Assembly (NCBI RefSeq): GCF_001565895.1
Contig: NZ_LSNE01000009.1
Span: 1-64,000 of the forward strand
DNA length: 64,000 nucleotides
Direction of reading: 5' to 3'
Source of the DNA: Paraglaciecola hydrolytica
GTDB taxonomy: Bacteria > Pseudomonadota > Gammaproteobacteria > Enterobacterales > Alteromonadaceae
The notes under the pieces are model-generated. The model was not told where the DNA came from. It saw only the letters and a program-made list of their open reading frames with translations, and ran no database searches. Position 1 is the first letter of the stretch. Each line of letters opens with the position of its first letter. The translations under genes were made by a program, and so were the position numbers. Below, piece after piece: positions 1 through 9,173 of the stretch.

Positions 1-57
1 AGGAAAGAGCTTACCCAAGATGGATAAAGCCCAAAACAAGTCGATACCCCCACAAAC

Positions 58-91
58 AGAAAAATGCCAGTCAGCTTAACTGACTGGCATT
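58..91 (-). terminator. Rho-independent terminator
   Basis: A 12-bp perfect hairpin (AATGCCAGTCAG, loop CTTAA, CTGACTGGCATT) is followed on the minus strand by a run of T (plus-strand A run at 58-62). It lies 49 bp past the stop of the minus-strand response regulator, so it most likely ends that transcript. Bases 1-57 hold nothing I can assign. They may be the tail of a gene outside the window. Confidence 0.8.
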
Positions 92-139
92 ACGCACAAG
101 GCGCCGTTTTTATTACTTTTTAATACTACAAACCATTAC

Positions 140-1762
140 TTAACCTACGCCATCCAATACACTGCGCACTTTGTGATAACGTTCTTGTTGATCTTCGTTT
201 AAGACACTGTTTTCAACGGTTTTAATGCATTTTTTAACCAGTTGATTGGCACTCTTAGTCGCGCCGATATTATGGGATTTTGCCGCGATAAGTTGTAATA
301 AATTCAAGGCAATAGAGGCATTTTTAGGCATGATGGTAAAGGCCTGAGTAAAGGACTCCATGGCGTTTTCGATGTCGCCACGACGATAGAAGTTAACCGC
401 ATTGTTGTTCAATTCTCGCGAACTGTATTTGATTGAGGACTTTTCTTTAATTTCTTGCTGGATGTATTGTAAAAATATTTCACCCTGATCAGATTGGTTT
501 TTACAACGAAACTCAATTTGTTCAAGTACCGCTTGTGAGCGTTCATGTAAACCTAGTTCGTGAAAAGCTTTGGCTTTATCGAGCAGGGCATCTACGCCTT
601 CATTTTCCCAGTTTTCTTCATCCAGTTGTTCTATGAGGGCGCGTGCTTTTTCTTTTTCATTTTCTAAGTAATGCAGGCGGATATTGATGACTTTTAATTG
701 CTCCTGCAACTCGGCTTTAGGGAAGGCAACTTTGAGCTGGCGCACATATTCATTGGCTTGTTTAATCAACTTGTCGGTGTCTTCTTCATCGGCAGTCATG
801 GCGTAATCAATACCTGCTCTGGCAACATTGAGATAGTTTTCTGGCTTATCGTGTATAGAGTTTTTTGCAAAACGTACGATTTTTTTTGCGGCGTCAAACT
901 GAGTTTCATAGTCGTGGGTAATTCGAGATAAATCGAGTGCAGTTTTATGTCGGCGAATATTACGCGGCGAAATTTCGGTGGCCATCAGCACGCATTCTAA
1001 AGCCGTTTCAAAATCATTTTGTTTGATTTGCAGAGCGGTTAATAAATCGTAGGCGGCAAGTTGAGAATCCGATTTGAAAGCTAAACGTAATACTAGTTTT
1101 TCAGCTGATTCATCTTCATCTAAACGTAAATAGGTATTAACTAAACCCAGTTGTGCCCAGCTAAAGGTTTGCACTTTTAAAATCGCCAGATAAAAGTCTT
1201 TAGCCTGCGGAAAGTGGCCACAAGCACAGAGCATTTCGCCTTTTATTTTTAGTGCCAGTGGAAAAAACTCTGAGTTTTTAGGATTGGCTAAAAATAATTC
1301 AACTTCCGATAAGGCGCGAGGATACTGGCTCTTTTCGATGCAAACATACACTTCATGCAGGGCTTTTTTACGTGCTAATACTCGACTTAAACGTCGGTCT
1401 AACTCTTTGACAGTAAAGGGTTTTGCTAAAAAATCATCAGGCTGTAATTCAATAATACTTTGTACTAAATCAGAATTGGTATCGGCACTGATAAAGACAA
1501 AAGCAGTGCTCGAAGGCAACTCGCCATTGGTTCTTATTTCATCGTAAAAGTAGTAACCATCTTGTTCGCGTTTAAGATTGTAAGAGCAAATGATCAGATC
1601 ATAACGTTGGCTGCGAATAGTAGTAAGTGCCAGACTGATTTTGTCGACATAGGTAATATTACTGAAACCCAGCTCTTCCAGCGAGTACTTCATATAACCT
1701 TTTGCCAGTACTTGATCGTCGACGATCAGCACTTTGCTGTCTTTAGCGAGTTGAGAATTCAT
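140..1762 (-). CDS. Response regulator (pseudo-receiver) with TPR-like region
   Basis: 540 aa. Residues about 8-125 form a CheY-like receiver: the acidic pair D15-D16 is present, and so is the conserved Lys in the LAKPF motif. The rest is helical, with tetratricopeptide-like repeats (for example the segment around NNAVNFYRRGDIENAMESF near residue 450). The position that should be the phosphorylated Asp at the end of strand beta-3 reads Ser60 (IICSYNL, codon TCT on the minus strand), so canonical phosphorylation looks impossible. Receiver-TPR proteins are common in Alteromonadales and presumably act by protein-protein contacts, since no DNA-binding domain is seen. The gene is monocistronic, ends at a strong terminator and has no kinase gene beside it. 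Confidence 0.85.
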   Translation of the reverse strand: MNSQLAKDSKVLIVDDQVLAKGYMKYSLEELGFSNITYVDKISLALTTIRSQRYDLIICSYNLKREQDGYYFYDEIRTNGELPSSTAFVFISADTNSDLVQSIIELQPDDFLAKPFTVKELDRRLSRVLARKKALHEVYVCIEKSQYPRALSEVELFLANPKNSEFFPLALKIKGEMLCACGHFPQAKDFYLAILKVQTFSWAQLGLVNTYLRLDEDESAEKLVLRLAFKSDSQLAAYDLLTALQIKQNDFETALECVLMATEISPRNIRRHKTALDLSRITHDYETQFDAAKKIVRFAKNSIHDKPENYLNVARAGIDYAMTADEEDTDKLIKQANEYVRQLKVAFPKAELQEQLKVINIRLHYLENEKEKARALIEQLDEENWENEGVDALLDKAKAFHELGLHERSQAVLEQIEFRCKNQSDQGEIFLQYIQQEIKEKSSIKYSSRELNNNAVNFYRRGDIENAMESFTQAFTIMPKNASIALNLLQLIAAKSHNIGATKSANQLVKKCIKTVENSVLNEDQQERYHKVRSVLDGVG

Positions 1763-1992
1763 GAATGGCCGATTTTCCTTACTTCCATTAGGTTATCGTG
1801 TTTTCTACTGAAATATTAAGGGCTTAAATGCAAAAAAGCCTAATACTGAGCCAGAACCAATGAGTTAGTTTAACAATTTGATAAAAGTAGCACGCCTAAC
1901 ATGCCTGAAAAATAAGCTAATGAAAAGGTTGAAATAAAGGTGCGAGGGTATTATCGGGTAAGATAAGCAAATAATGATTGGTGTTTGAAAGC

Positions 1993-2028
1993 AAAAAGCC
2001 CGCAGTAATAAATTACTGCGGGCTTTTT
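1993..2028 (-). terminator. Terminator after tRNA-Val genes
   Basis: Hairpin AGCCCGCAGTAAT / ATTACTGCGGGCT with a short loop, flanked by five A upstream and five T downstream, so it could work on both strands. It begins 4 bp after the CCA end of the proximal tRNA-Val on the minus strand and so closes the tRNA-Val transcript. The rest of 1763-2031 shows no gene. Confidence 0.85.
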
Positions 2029-2031
2029 AAT

Positions 2032-2107
2032 TGGTGGGCGGTACCGGGCTTGAACCAGTGACCCATGCCTTGTAAGGGCATTGCTCTCCCAACTGAGCTA
2101 ACCGCCC
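2032..2107 (-). tRNA. tRNA-Val (anticodon UAC)
   Basis: 76 nt including encoded CCA. The acceptor stem GGGCGGT pairs with ACCGCCC. The anticodon stem ATGCC/GGCAT encloses the loop CTTACAA with anticodon TAC, and the T-arm contains GGTTCAAGCCC. It is identical to the neighbouring copy at 2165-2240 and is co-transcribed with it. Confidence 0.97.
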
Positions 2108-2164
2108 GTTTTTAAAACGGTAACTTGGGTGTCACAAGTAAGTAAATTACTTATCACTAAAATT

Positions 2165-2240
2165 TGGTGGGCGGTACCGGGCTTGAACCAGTGACCCATG
2201 CCTTGTAAGGGCATTGCTCTCCCAACTGAGCTAACCGCCC
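2165..2240 (-). tRNA. tRNA-Val (anticodon UAC), second copy
   Basis: 76 nt including CCA, same sequence as the copy at 2032-2107, with anticodon TAC in the loop CTTACAA. It is the promoter-proximal member of a two-gene tRNA operon, with a 57-bp spacer between the two genes. Confidence 0.97.
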
Positions 2241-2313
2241 AAATTTCAATCTACACATTACTAAATGTGGGTTAAACAGTTGCCTGTTTGGCCTCCCTAG
2301 TAAGTGGAGCGCT

Positions 2314-2341
2314 ATTATAGGGAGGCACTTAAGAGTGTCAA
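2314..2341 (-). promoter_or_regulatory. Consensus sigma-70 promoter of the tRNA-Val operon
   Basis: On the minus strand TTGACA (2341-2336) and TATAAT (2319-2314) are separated by 16 bp, both hexamers perfect. The discriminator AGCGCTCC is GC-rich, as in stringently controlled stable-RNA promoters. It points at the tRNA-Val pair, whose first base is at 2240. Confidence 0.9.
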
Positions 2342-2503
2342 CACAAAACTTAAAAATAATGTTTAAGTGATTAAAAACTCAGCGTCTAGGCTGATTTATA
2401 ATCAGCTGCAGGCTCTTTTTACCTTGATTAGTACTTAGGCTTTTTATTCAGCTTGATAGACTGGTAAAATACCGCCAATTTTTAGATTAGGAAACTTAGT
2501 CAC

Positions 2504-3913
2504 ATGACAGTGGTAACTCGATTCGCTCCCAGCCCAACCGGCTTTCTTCATGTTGGTGGTGCCAGAACCGCCCTTTATTCGTGGTTATATGCCAAAAGTC
2601 AGGGTGGAAAATTTGTATTGCGTATCGAAGATACTGATATTGAACGCTCAACTCAGGAAGCCATTGATGCCATTCTAGAAGGTATGCAGTGGCTTGGTTT
2701 GGAATGGGACTCTGGCCCTTTCTATCAAACTAAACGTTTTGAGCGTTACAACCAAGTTATCGATCAACTACTCCTAGAAGGTAAAGCGTATAAGTGTTTT
2801 ATGCCTGCGGCTGAGTTGGATGCGATACGCGAAGAGCAAATGAATAAAGGTGAAAAACCGCGTTATCCCGGCACTTGGCGTGACAGAACAGATCATCCAG
2901 AAGGTCAGCCTTTTGCTATTCGTTTTAAAACACCTCAAACAGGCTCGGTCATCGTAAAAGATCATATTCGTGGCAACATAGAAATCGCCAATACTGAATT
3001 AGATGATTTGATAATTAGACGCAGTGACGGTGTGCCCACTTACAATTTTTGTGTGGTTATCGATGATTGGGACATGGATATTACTCACGTAGTAAGAGGT
3101 GAGGACCATATTAACAACACCCCAAGGCAGATTAATATTCTGCAAGCCCTAGGCGCCCCCATTCCAGAATATGCCCATGTATCGATGATCCTAGGTGATG
3201 ATGGTAAAAAGTTATCAAAACGCCATGGTGCGGTAAGTGTGATGCAATACCGTGATGACGGTTATTTACCTCAAGCCTTATTAAATTATTTAGTACGCTT
3301 AGGTTGGTCACACGGTGATCAAGAAATTTTCAGCTTAGATGAAATGATCAAATTATTTGATTTAGACTCTATTGGTCAATCTGCCTCCGCTTTTAATACT
3401 GATAAATTAGTCTGGTTGAATCAGCATTATATTCGCAGCTTACCTGTCTCTGAAGTGGCGGGCTATGCTAAGTGGCATTTTGCTGAGCAGGGCATTGATT
3501 TAAGCCAAGGGCCTGCACTTGAAGACGTGATTGCCGTACAAGCTGAACGAGTTAAAAATTTAAAAGAGCTCGCGCAAATTAGCCGCTACTTTTATGAAGA
3601 CTACGAAGAGTTTGACGCTGACGCGGCGAAAAAACACTTACGCCCAGTAGCCAAAGACGCCTTAGTCGCTGTGCAGGCCAAATTGGCCGCGTTGACACAG
3701 TGGAATACTCAAACTATTCATGATGCCATTAATCAAGCGGCCGAAGATCTCGGCGTTGGTATGGGCAAAGTAGGTATGCCTTTGCGTGTTGCTGTCACAG
3801 GTAGTGGTAATTCACCCTCCTTAGATGCGACTTTAAATCTGCTAAAACCTGAGCAAATTGAACAACGTATAAACAAAGCGCTCGAATATATAGCAATCAG
3901 AGCAAATTCCTGA
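2504..3913 (+). CDS. gltX: Glutamate--tRNA ligase
   Basis: 469 aa, the usual length for bacterial GluRS. It charges tRNA-Glu with glutamate in the cytoplasm. The class I signatures are clear: HVGG at residues 16-19 (HIGH equivalent) after APSPTGFL, and KLSKR near residue 237 (KMSKS equivalent) in [12 protein letters not shown]. The E. coli zinc site (Cys-x-Cys ... Cys-x-His in the segment after AYKC) is mostly missing. Only the first Cys survives, in [11 protein letters not shown], so this is a zinc-less type. The ATG at 2504 has an AGGAAA ribosome site about 10 bp upstream. The downstream tRNA operon carries two tRNA-Glu genes, a fitting but possibly accidental neighbourhood. Confidence 0.97.
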   Translation: MTVVTRFAPSPTGFLHVGGARTALYSWLYAKSQGGKFVLRIEDTDIERSTQEAIDAILEGMQWLGLEWDSGPFYQTKRFERYNQVIDQLLLEGKAYKCFMPAAELDAIREEQMNKGEKPRYPGTWRDRTDHPEGQPFAIRFKTPQTGSVIVKDHIRGNIEIANTELDDLIIRRSDGVPTYNFCVVIDDWDMDITHVVRGEDHINNTPRQINILQALGAPIPEYAHVSMILGDDGKKLSKRHGAVSVMQYRDDGYLPQALLNYLVRLGWSHGDQEIFSLDEMIKLFDLDSIGQSASAFNTDKLVWLNQHYIRSLPVSEVAGYAKWHFAEQGIDLSQGPALEDVIAVQAERVKNLKELAQISRYFYEDYEEFDADAAKKHLRPVAKDALVAVQAKLAALTQWNTQTIHDAINQAAEDLGVGMGKVGMPLRVAVTGSGNSPSLDATLNLLKPEQIEQRINKALEYIAIRANS

Positions 3914-3921
3914 AAAAAGCG

Positions 3922-3950
3922 TTGACAGGAAAACAGCAGATGCCTAGAAT
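3922..3950 (+). promoter_or_regulatory. Promoter of tRNA-Ala/Glu/Glu operon
   Basis: TTGACA (3922-3927), 17-bp spacer, TAGAAT (3945-3950), then a GC-rich discriminator GCGCCCCGC. It starts 9 bp after the gltX stop and reads toward tRNA-Ala at 4028. No separate strong promoter is visible before either tRNA-Glu. Confidence 0.85.
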
Positions 3951-4027
3951 GCGCCCCGCTGTCAAGGAACGACGCGATAACTGATTTTCAAAACCTTCTT
4001 TTCAAAGAATGGTGGTGAATTAAAGTT

Positions 4028-4103
<76 letters not shown>

Positions 4104-4264
4104 AATATCAGGGAACACCAGTTTTAAACCTAGTTAAAATTGGTAGAAAGAATATAGACGGGGTTTGGTAACTTAATACGTACTGAGCTTTGCAGTTGAA
4201 TTGTTTAAGTGTTGTTTTAATAGTGTAGGATTCGGTCGCTCGGTTCGCAGGCTCACCTCTCCTC

Positions 4265-4307
4265 ACAGAAAATTATTAAAGCTGCGCTTCAATGACAAAT
4301 TTTCTGT
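4265..4307 (+). other. Leader stem-loop before tRNA-Glu, copy 1
   Basis: Arm ACAGAAAATT (4265-4274) pairs fully with AATTTTCTGT (4298-4307), whose last two bases are the first two of mature tRNA-Glu. Inside, ATTAAAGC (4275-4282) pairs with GCTTCAAT (4286-4293) with one A-C mismatch and loop TGC. Compared with copy 2 at 4580-4623, two base pairs differ in a compensatory way, which supports a real RNA structure, perhaps guiding 5' processing of the precursor. Confidence 0.65.
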
Positions 4308-4381
4308 CCCCATCGTCTAGAGGCCTAGGACACCGCCCTTTCACGGCGGTAACAGGGGTTCGAATCCCCTTGGGGACGCCA
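4306..4381 (+). tRNA. tRNA-Glu (anticodon UUC), copy 1
   Basis: 76 nt including CCA. Acceptor GTCCCCA pairs with TGGGGAC. The anticodon stem CCGCC/GGCGG encloses the loop CTTTCAC with anticodon TTC. It is identical to the copy at 4622-4697. Confidence 0.97.
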
Positions 4382-4579
4382 TTTTTATTGAAGTTTATGG
4401 ATTAACTTCAACTGCCTGTAAAAAGGTAAACAAGGAAAGTCTGATTAGTCCTAGATAGTCAGATAAACAGTGTAGACGGGGTTTGGTTGCTTTCAGCACC
4501 TGACTTTGCAGAAAGTTATTTTAGTGTTGTTTCGATAGTGTAGGATTTGGTCGCTCGGTTCGCTAGCTCACCTCTCCTT

Positions 4580-4623
4580 ACAGAAAACTATCAAAGTTTC
4601 GCTTCGATAAACAAGTTTTCTGT
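4580..4623 (+). other. Leader stem-loop before tRNA-Glu, copy 2
   Basis: ACAGAAAACT (4580-4589) pairs with AGTTTTCTGT (4614-4623), and ATCAAAGT (4590-4597) pairs with GCTTCGAT (4601-4608). Relative to copy 1, the T-A pair 4273/4299 has become C-G (4588/4615) and the T-A pair 4277/4291 has become C-G (4592/4606). Both changes preserve pairing. Confidence 0.65.
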
Positions 4624-4697
4624 CCCCATCGTCTAGAGGCCTAGGACACCGCCCTTTCACGGCGGTAACAGGGGTTCGAATCCCCTTGGGGACGCCA
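4622..4697 (+). tRNA. tRNA-Glu (anticodon UUC), copy 2
   Basis: 76 nt including CCA, sequence identical to the copy at 4306-4381, anticodon TTC. It is the last gene of the tRNA-Ala/Glu/Glu operon, followed after 6 bp by a terminator. Confidence 0.97.
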
Positions 4698-4703
4698 AAT
4701 AAC

Positions 4704-4734
4704 AAAACCGCATAAGCAATTATGCGGTTTTTTT
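4704..4734 (+). terminator. Terminator of the tRNA-Ala/Glu/Glu operon
   Basis: Hairpin AACCGCATAA / TTATGCGGTT followed by a run of seven T. It lies directly after the second tRNA-Glu. Confidence 0.9.
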
Positions 4735-4801
4735 ATGTCTAAAAATAACCTTGAACCCAAGGGGGCGGGAGAAGCCCCGCGGTTCGACCTAATAAAACTT
4801 T

Positions 4802-5827
4802 TTATAAAGCTTTACGGGCATTTTCTATTCTTTCGCGCATAAGGGGATGTGATTGGATTAAATGCTGGAGTTTTGATTCTTCAGGCATGGTGGCTGCGAG
4901 TTTTTCCATCGCCAAGGCAAAACTATCCGGCTCTAAACCTAAAGCCGGAATTTTACTCAGCGCAAAATTATCAGCCTCCCATTCGAGCTTTTGTGAAAAT
5001 TGGTTTTGCACTATGGTATTTGAAAGTCCGGCAAAGGCTTCAATTAGCGCGCCTAAATCCCCAAAAAAATAATCGATTGCTAATGAAGTCGCCATGGTTT
5101 CTGCGATCAAGCGCATGGAGTGTTTGTGTGTGACGTGACCAATTTCATGGAGCAGAATAGCAGTGAGTAAATCGGTATTGTGTTCTAACAATTCAACCAA
5201 CTCGTCGGTTATCACTATAGTGCCATTGGGTAGGGCAAAGGCATTGGCGCCCATGGTTTTAGATTGGCGAAATTGAATATTAAAATCAGAACTCTCAAGG
5301 TTTAACTGTTGGCTGATGTGAGCCCAATGATCTTGATACTTATCTTGAGTTTCCACCGGTAGTTCGGAAGCATCTAAGACGCTTTTATCTAAGGCCACTA
5401 AGGTATGTCGAGAGGCGATTTCTACCATGTTTTGTGGCACATATTCAGCAAACGTAATGGCCGCACTCGGTATACCAAATTTGAAAAACAGATAAAGTAC
5501 CGCAGGCACCAATATGCTACTGGCTAGAATTAAGGTCGTATTAGATTCTAGTTTGGCAATTTTTGATTGTGTAGCACTTTGGGTTAACCAAGTATTGACT
5601 GCAGGGTTGGCGTCAATCATCAATAGACCAATGTCAGGCAATACTATTTCTCGAGGTATTGAGCCCAACTTATCATTAACCACAACGTCCTTTATGGTTG
5701 TTGTGGCTATTAGGTTTTGCTCATTATCAATAATAGAAAACTGTGCATCAGCATGCAGTTGAATACTTACAGGAAGGCTTTCAGACCTTCCTGCGGGATA
5801 AAAATAAGCACCAGTTAATAAGGTCAT
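4802..5827 (-). CDS. M48-family membrane metalloprotease
   Basis: 341 aa. The zinc protease motif HEIGH lies near residue 227 (LLHEIGHVTHKH), and a downstream Glu ligand lies in KLEWEADNFAL. This places it in peptidase family M48. One hydrophobic segment around residues 98-118 (LILASSILVPAVLYLFF) probably anchors it in the inner membrane. No signal peptide is evident. The ATG overlaps the stop of the upstream DUF898 gene by one base (TAATG), so the two are translationally coupled and probably work together, for instance in envelope quality control. That role is inference. The substrate is unknown. Confidence 0.88.
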   Translation of the reverse strand: MTLLTGAYFYPAGRSESLPVSIQLHADAQFSIIDNEQNLIATTTIKDVVVNDKLGSIPREIVLPDIGLLMIDANPAVNTWLTQSATQSKIAKLESNTTLILASSILVPAVLYLFFKFGIPSAAITFAEYVPQNMVEIASRHTLVALDKSVLDASELPVETQDKYQDHWAHISQQLNLESSDFNIQFRQSKTMGANAFALPNGTIVITDELVELLEHNTDLLTAILLHEIGHVTHKHSMRLIAETMATSLAIDYFFGDLGALIEAFAGLSNTIVQNQFSQKLEWEADNFALSKIPALGLEPDSFALAMEKLAATMPEESKLQHLIQSHPLMRERIENARKAL

Positions 5828-6912
5828 TAACCTAGCCCAACATCCATATCAAAGATATTCGCGACTTCTTCACCAATGGCACTGCTTGATTGTGAATATT
5901 GTCCTATCACACCGGCTATTCCTGGCAAGATATTCACTTGGGTTACTTGCGCATAAACTCGGGCGGTGCGAATTTTAATCCAGGGTAGGGCAAAACCAAG
6001 ACTCAGGACCAAAGCCAAAAAATTAGTGACTCGCAGCCATACTAAGGTTGAAATGCTCAGATTAGACTCAAAACTCGCCACGTCAGACAGGCGCATAGTA
6101 TTAAAAATGTGATTACGGATCCGCGCTGCGTAAAAGCTAGAACTCAATAATATGACCAGCACATACGCCACCATAAATATGATGGTTGAGCCGGTGAATT
6201 GAGAAGCAGATTCGGGATCGGCGAAAGCTGACATCGATGCTCCAAAACCAAATATGGCCACTAACAATAAAGCCACCCCAATAAAAAAAGCACCAAATGC
6301 AGCTAAGTAGTATTCACCGGTAGCAAGCTCGGTTTGCATCTTTTTATCGCCGTAGGTGATGTTGCTATAAATAAAGTCATCGATTTTTTTCAGTACCCAT
6401 GGCAGCGCTAGGTACAGTGTGAATATACTCATGATGGGTAACAAAACAAACACCAAAAAGGCGCGCCCATATTGTCCAGTAAAATTAAATCTGATATTGC
6501 GATAGGCGCTGACTTTCATGCGAAAGCGTAGACTCATACAAATAAATATTGGCGTCGCTAAAAACAACACGAGTGCCACAATGGCTGCTGCGAGTGGGCT
6601 AAACGCGACGGCTAGAAAATACAGTGCTAATAAGAGCACACCAATAATACGCCCCTTTAGTATCTGTAAGGGTTGAGCTAGATAGCTAAAACGGTGGCCG
6701 TCAATATCAGTATTGGCATAGAAGTAACGATGGGTGCGCACTGTCGCCCACGCTGAATAGATACCTAGGGTAACTATGGTTAGCAGTAAGTTGACGATCC
6801 AGATGGCAAAATATTCTCCGGTTTTACCATGAAAATTCACTGCAACTTTACGTGGAGTTTGTGGTTCTGTATGAATTGGAGCCTTATTACTATTATCTAT
6901 TTCTTGATCCAT
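5827..6912 (-). CDS. DUF898 (YjgN-type) inner-membrane protein
   Basis: 361 aa with about six to eight hydrophobic segments and the family hallmark near the N-terminus (GEYFAIWIVNLLLTIVTLG, then YSAWATVRTHRYFYANT). DUF898 proteins are inner-membrane proteins of unknown biochemical function. It is first in a two-gene operon with the M48 protease, one-base overlap. This DUF898/M48 pairing suggests the membrane protein partners with or is handled by the protease, which remains a guess. Confidence 0.85.
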   Translation of the reverse strand: MDQEIDNSNKAPIHTEPQTPRKVAVNFHGKTGEYFAIWIVNLLLTIVTLGIYSAWATVRTHRYFYANTDIDGHRFSYLAQPLQILKGRIIGVLLLALYFLAVAFSPLAAAIVALVLFLATPIFICMSLRFRMKVSAYRNIRFNFTGQYGRAFLVFVLLPIMSIFTLYLALPWVLKKIDDFIYSNITYGDKKMQTELATGEYYLAAFGAFFIGVALLLVAIFGFGASMSAFADPESASQFTGSTIIFMVAYVLVILLSSSFYAARIRNHIFNTMRLSDVASFESNLSISTLVWLRVTNFLALVLSLGFALPWIKIRTARVYAQVTQVNILPGIAGVIGQYSQSSSAIGEEVANIFDMDVGLG

Positions 6913-7029
6913 TTTATTATTCTCTCGTTCTTCCGTAGCCTAACAAGCAGATAAGGCAACAGCACATTATGGTTAGTCCGCTAAAGTCGAGAGTAAAGTA
7001 AGTTGTTACAATTGAAAACCACATTTTGC

Positions 7030-9135
7030 CTAATCTTGAGAAAAAATACTCCCGCAGATTTCTCGGATAGCCTGTTCAACTTTTTTCGCACTTGTTAGTC
7101 CAAGTGATTTAGCAACTTGAGCTTCATTGTGATTTTGTAATAACACACTAAGTAGAGGTGTTATTGCGCTGTGATCTAACAATTTGAATTTGACTATCTG
7201 CGCTAAATAAAAGTCTCTTAATTGGCGTTTACATAAACCAAGGGGGCGTGTGCCTTGAATAAATTGGGCGACAACCTTTAAGCTGGTAGGGCTTTGTGTT
7301 TGAGAAAGGCAAATTGGCAACAAAATCAAATGCAGGATGGCAGGATCAATCTTGTTGTAGGCTTTATCACACTGATAAATAACTTCCTGCATGAACTCAG
7401 TTATTAAGGCTTGTTGGAGTGTTTTTGCTGTTTCGTTTAAGGGCATCAGTAATTGTGCACTGTGCTGGGCACTGGATGTTTCCGGTTTTTTACTTAAATT
7501 TACCAGAGTAAATCCTGCTTCTTGCCAAAAACGCAAAAGCCGTTGATTGACCCCAAAAGAGCTGGTCAAAAAGCTACAACCTTGTGTTTTTGCTGCTTTG
7601 GCAATGTGTGTGAGTAAGTTGCTACCTAAACCTTGCCCCTGATAATCGGCCGCTATGGCTAAACGTGTGACACGCCATTGTTTTGCTACGCTAAACGTTG
7701 GCATGGCATAATGAAAAGCGACATTTTGCGCTACTAAATGGCCTTTAACTCGCCTTTCACCTGATGCTATATCATGTTTTAGCGAGCTCAGCAACTCTCC
7801 GCCTTCTTCGATGATTAAAGCTACACCGACGATCACATCTCCTTGTTGTAAAACATAACAATCTTGTTCTGGGGAGTCTAAGAGCCTAATGAGATCGTCA
7901 GGACTGGTTTGGTAATGGGCATCAATCAGTAATTGGAATATCGTGTAACTTAGCTGGGTATCATTGGCCAATGTTGTTTTAGGGATATGCTTAAAAGTCA
8001 GTGGTGTTTGTTTGGTGATGAGAGGAGTTTGAGTCTTGGTTTGCATACACAATAATTCAAACCAGAAGGCTTCAAGGCAATCATCCTGATACCAGCGCAT
8101 AGCTTGGTTGAGATGAATACTGCGCCACTCAGGTTTGTTGTGGTTTAAATAGTGTTTTACGCGTAAATCAAAGCCCCGACCACTTCCTTCGTAACCGTGC
8201 AATGTCGTACTAAAAACGATGCGTGAAAAACGATCTATTAGGTTAAAAAGCAAGTGAGCAGGCAGTGCGGCTGCTTCATCAATTAATAATAAATCAATAT
8301 CGAGATTGCTATTAAGAATGGCATCTGGCGCCACATATTGTAGATAGCCATCATCTAAACTCAGTTTATTTTTAGTGATTATTGCTTGTGGTAATAGGTT
8401 GCCTGCATGTTTGAATACCTGTTGTACGGTGGCAGGAGAGGGGGCGACTATGACGATTTTTTTGCCGGCAGACTGAATCAGTTGTGCAGCCGCAAGGCCA
8501 AGTGCTGATGATTTTCCACGGCCGCGATCAGCACTTAATACTAGAGGGCGGTTTCTATGTCCACTGGCTACTTTAATGACTGCGTTAATCGCAAGCTGTT
8601 GCTCTTGCAAAGCTTGTGTAGAAATTAATGCTGGAGTTTGTATTGCTGCCCAACTTATGGCCCCTTTAAAAGCCGTTTCTGTAAGCAGTGCAACATTAAG
8701 ATCGTTAGTGACAGCATTAATGAATTTTTTGACAAAGTGGCTTTGTGTCAATTCAAAACCGTAAGAAACACGGTTTAACCATTCAGGATCGGCAAAACGT
8801 GGCCAAGTATCAAAAGTGGGGCAAATGATAATCATCAAGCCGCCTGCTGTGATGGTGCCACTTAACGCGATGGCAGCATTGGCTCTGAATCCGCTATAAC
8901 AATTTAGCACCACAGCCTCAAACTCTTGACCTAAATAGCTCTGATATTGCTGATTAGTGATTGTTTTGCTGTCGCTATGCCCGTTGCCTAACCATAAAAA
9001 AGCGCTTTGTTTGCTTAGGTTAATAGCTTGCTCAATTGCCCATGATTCTGCACCACTGATGATAAGCAATTGGCGATGTACTTGTTTCGTTTGTCTGGCA
9101 ATGAGCCAATTTTCAATTTGATGGTACAAAGTCAC
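7030..9135 (-). CDS. tmcA: tRNA(Met) cytidine acetyltransferase
   Basis: 701 aa, close to the length of E. coli TmcA. It makes N4-acetylcytidine at the wobble position of elongator tRNA-Met, using acetyl-CoA and ATP/GTP. Domains in order: N-terminal DUF1726-like region, RNA helicase-like ATPase with Walker A RGRGKSS near residue 204 and Walker B LLIDEAAALP near residue 285, GNAT acetyltransferase with VTRLAIAADYQGQGLGSNLL near residue 490, and a C-terminal tRNA-binding region. The start codon is GTG (GTG ACT TTG TAC). Monocistronic. Confidence 0.95.
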   Translation of the reverse strand: MTLYHQIENWLIARQTKQVHRQLLIISGAESWAIEQAINLSKQSAFLWLGNGHSDSKTITNQQYQSYLGQEFEAVVLNCYSGFRANAAIALSGTITAGGLMIIICPTFDTWPRFADPEWLNRVSYGFELTQSHFVKKFINAVTNDLNVALLTETAFKGAISWAAIQTPALISTQALQEQQLAINAVIKVASGHRNRPLVLSADRGRGKSSALGLAAAQLIQSAGKKIVIVAPSPATVQQVFKHAGNLLPQAIITKNKLSLDDGYLQYVAPDAILNSNLDIDLLLIDEAAALPAHLLFNLIDRFSRIVFSTTLHGYEGSGRGFDLRVKHYLNHNKPEWRSIHLNQAMRWYQDDCLEAFWFELLCMQTKTQTPLITKQTPLTFKHIPKTTLANDTQLSYTIFQLLIDAHYQTSPDDLIRLLDSPEQDCYVLQQGDVIVGVALIIEEGGELLSSLKHDIASGERRVKGHLVAQNVAFHYAMPTFSVAKQWRVTRLAIAADYQGQGLGSNLLTHIAKAAKTQGCSFLTSSFGVNQRLLRFWQEAGFTLVNLSKKPETSSAQHSAQLLMPLNETAKTLQQALITEFMQEVIYQCDKAYNKIDPAILHLILLPICLSQTQSPTSLKVVAQFIQGTRPLGLCKRQLRDFYLAQIVKFKLLDHSAITPLLSVLLQNHNEAQVAKSLGLTSAKKVEQAIREICGSIFSQD

Positions 9136-9173
9136 GTATAGTTATTCTTAGAATGTATAATAGCGTCAGTAGT

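Larger units (their letters stand above)
4155..4381 (+). repeat. Tandem duplication, copy 1 (leader plus tRNA-Glu)
   Basis: A unit of about 227 bp starting at TAGACGGGGTTTGGT and ending at the CCA of tRNA-Glu recurs at 4473-4697. The tRNA parts are identical. The 150-bp leaders have drifted but share long blocks such as GTCGCTCGGTTCGC and GCTCACCTCTCCT. The leader is evidently part of the duplicated unit rather than random spacer. Confidence 0.9.
4473..4697 (+). repeat. Tandem duplication, copy 2 (leader plus tRNA-Glu)
   Basis: Second copy of the leader plus tRNA-Glu unit seen at 4155-4381, offset by about 316-318 bp. The 91 bp between the units (4382-4472) hold no gene. Confidence 0.9.

Noticed and set aside
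4737-4801. GC-rich string GGGGGCGGG...GCCCCGC after the tRNA operon
   Set aside because: A short imperfect hairpin can be drawn, but no copy elsewhere in the window and no T-run support a specific call.
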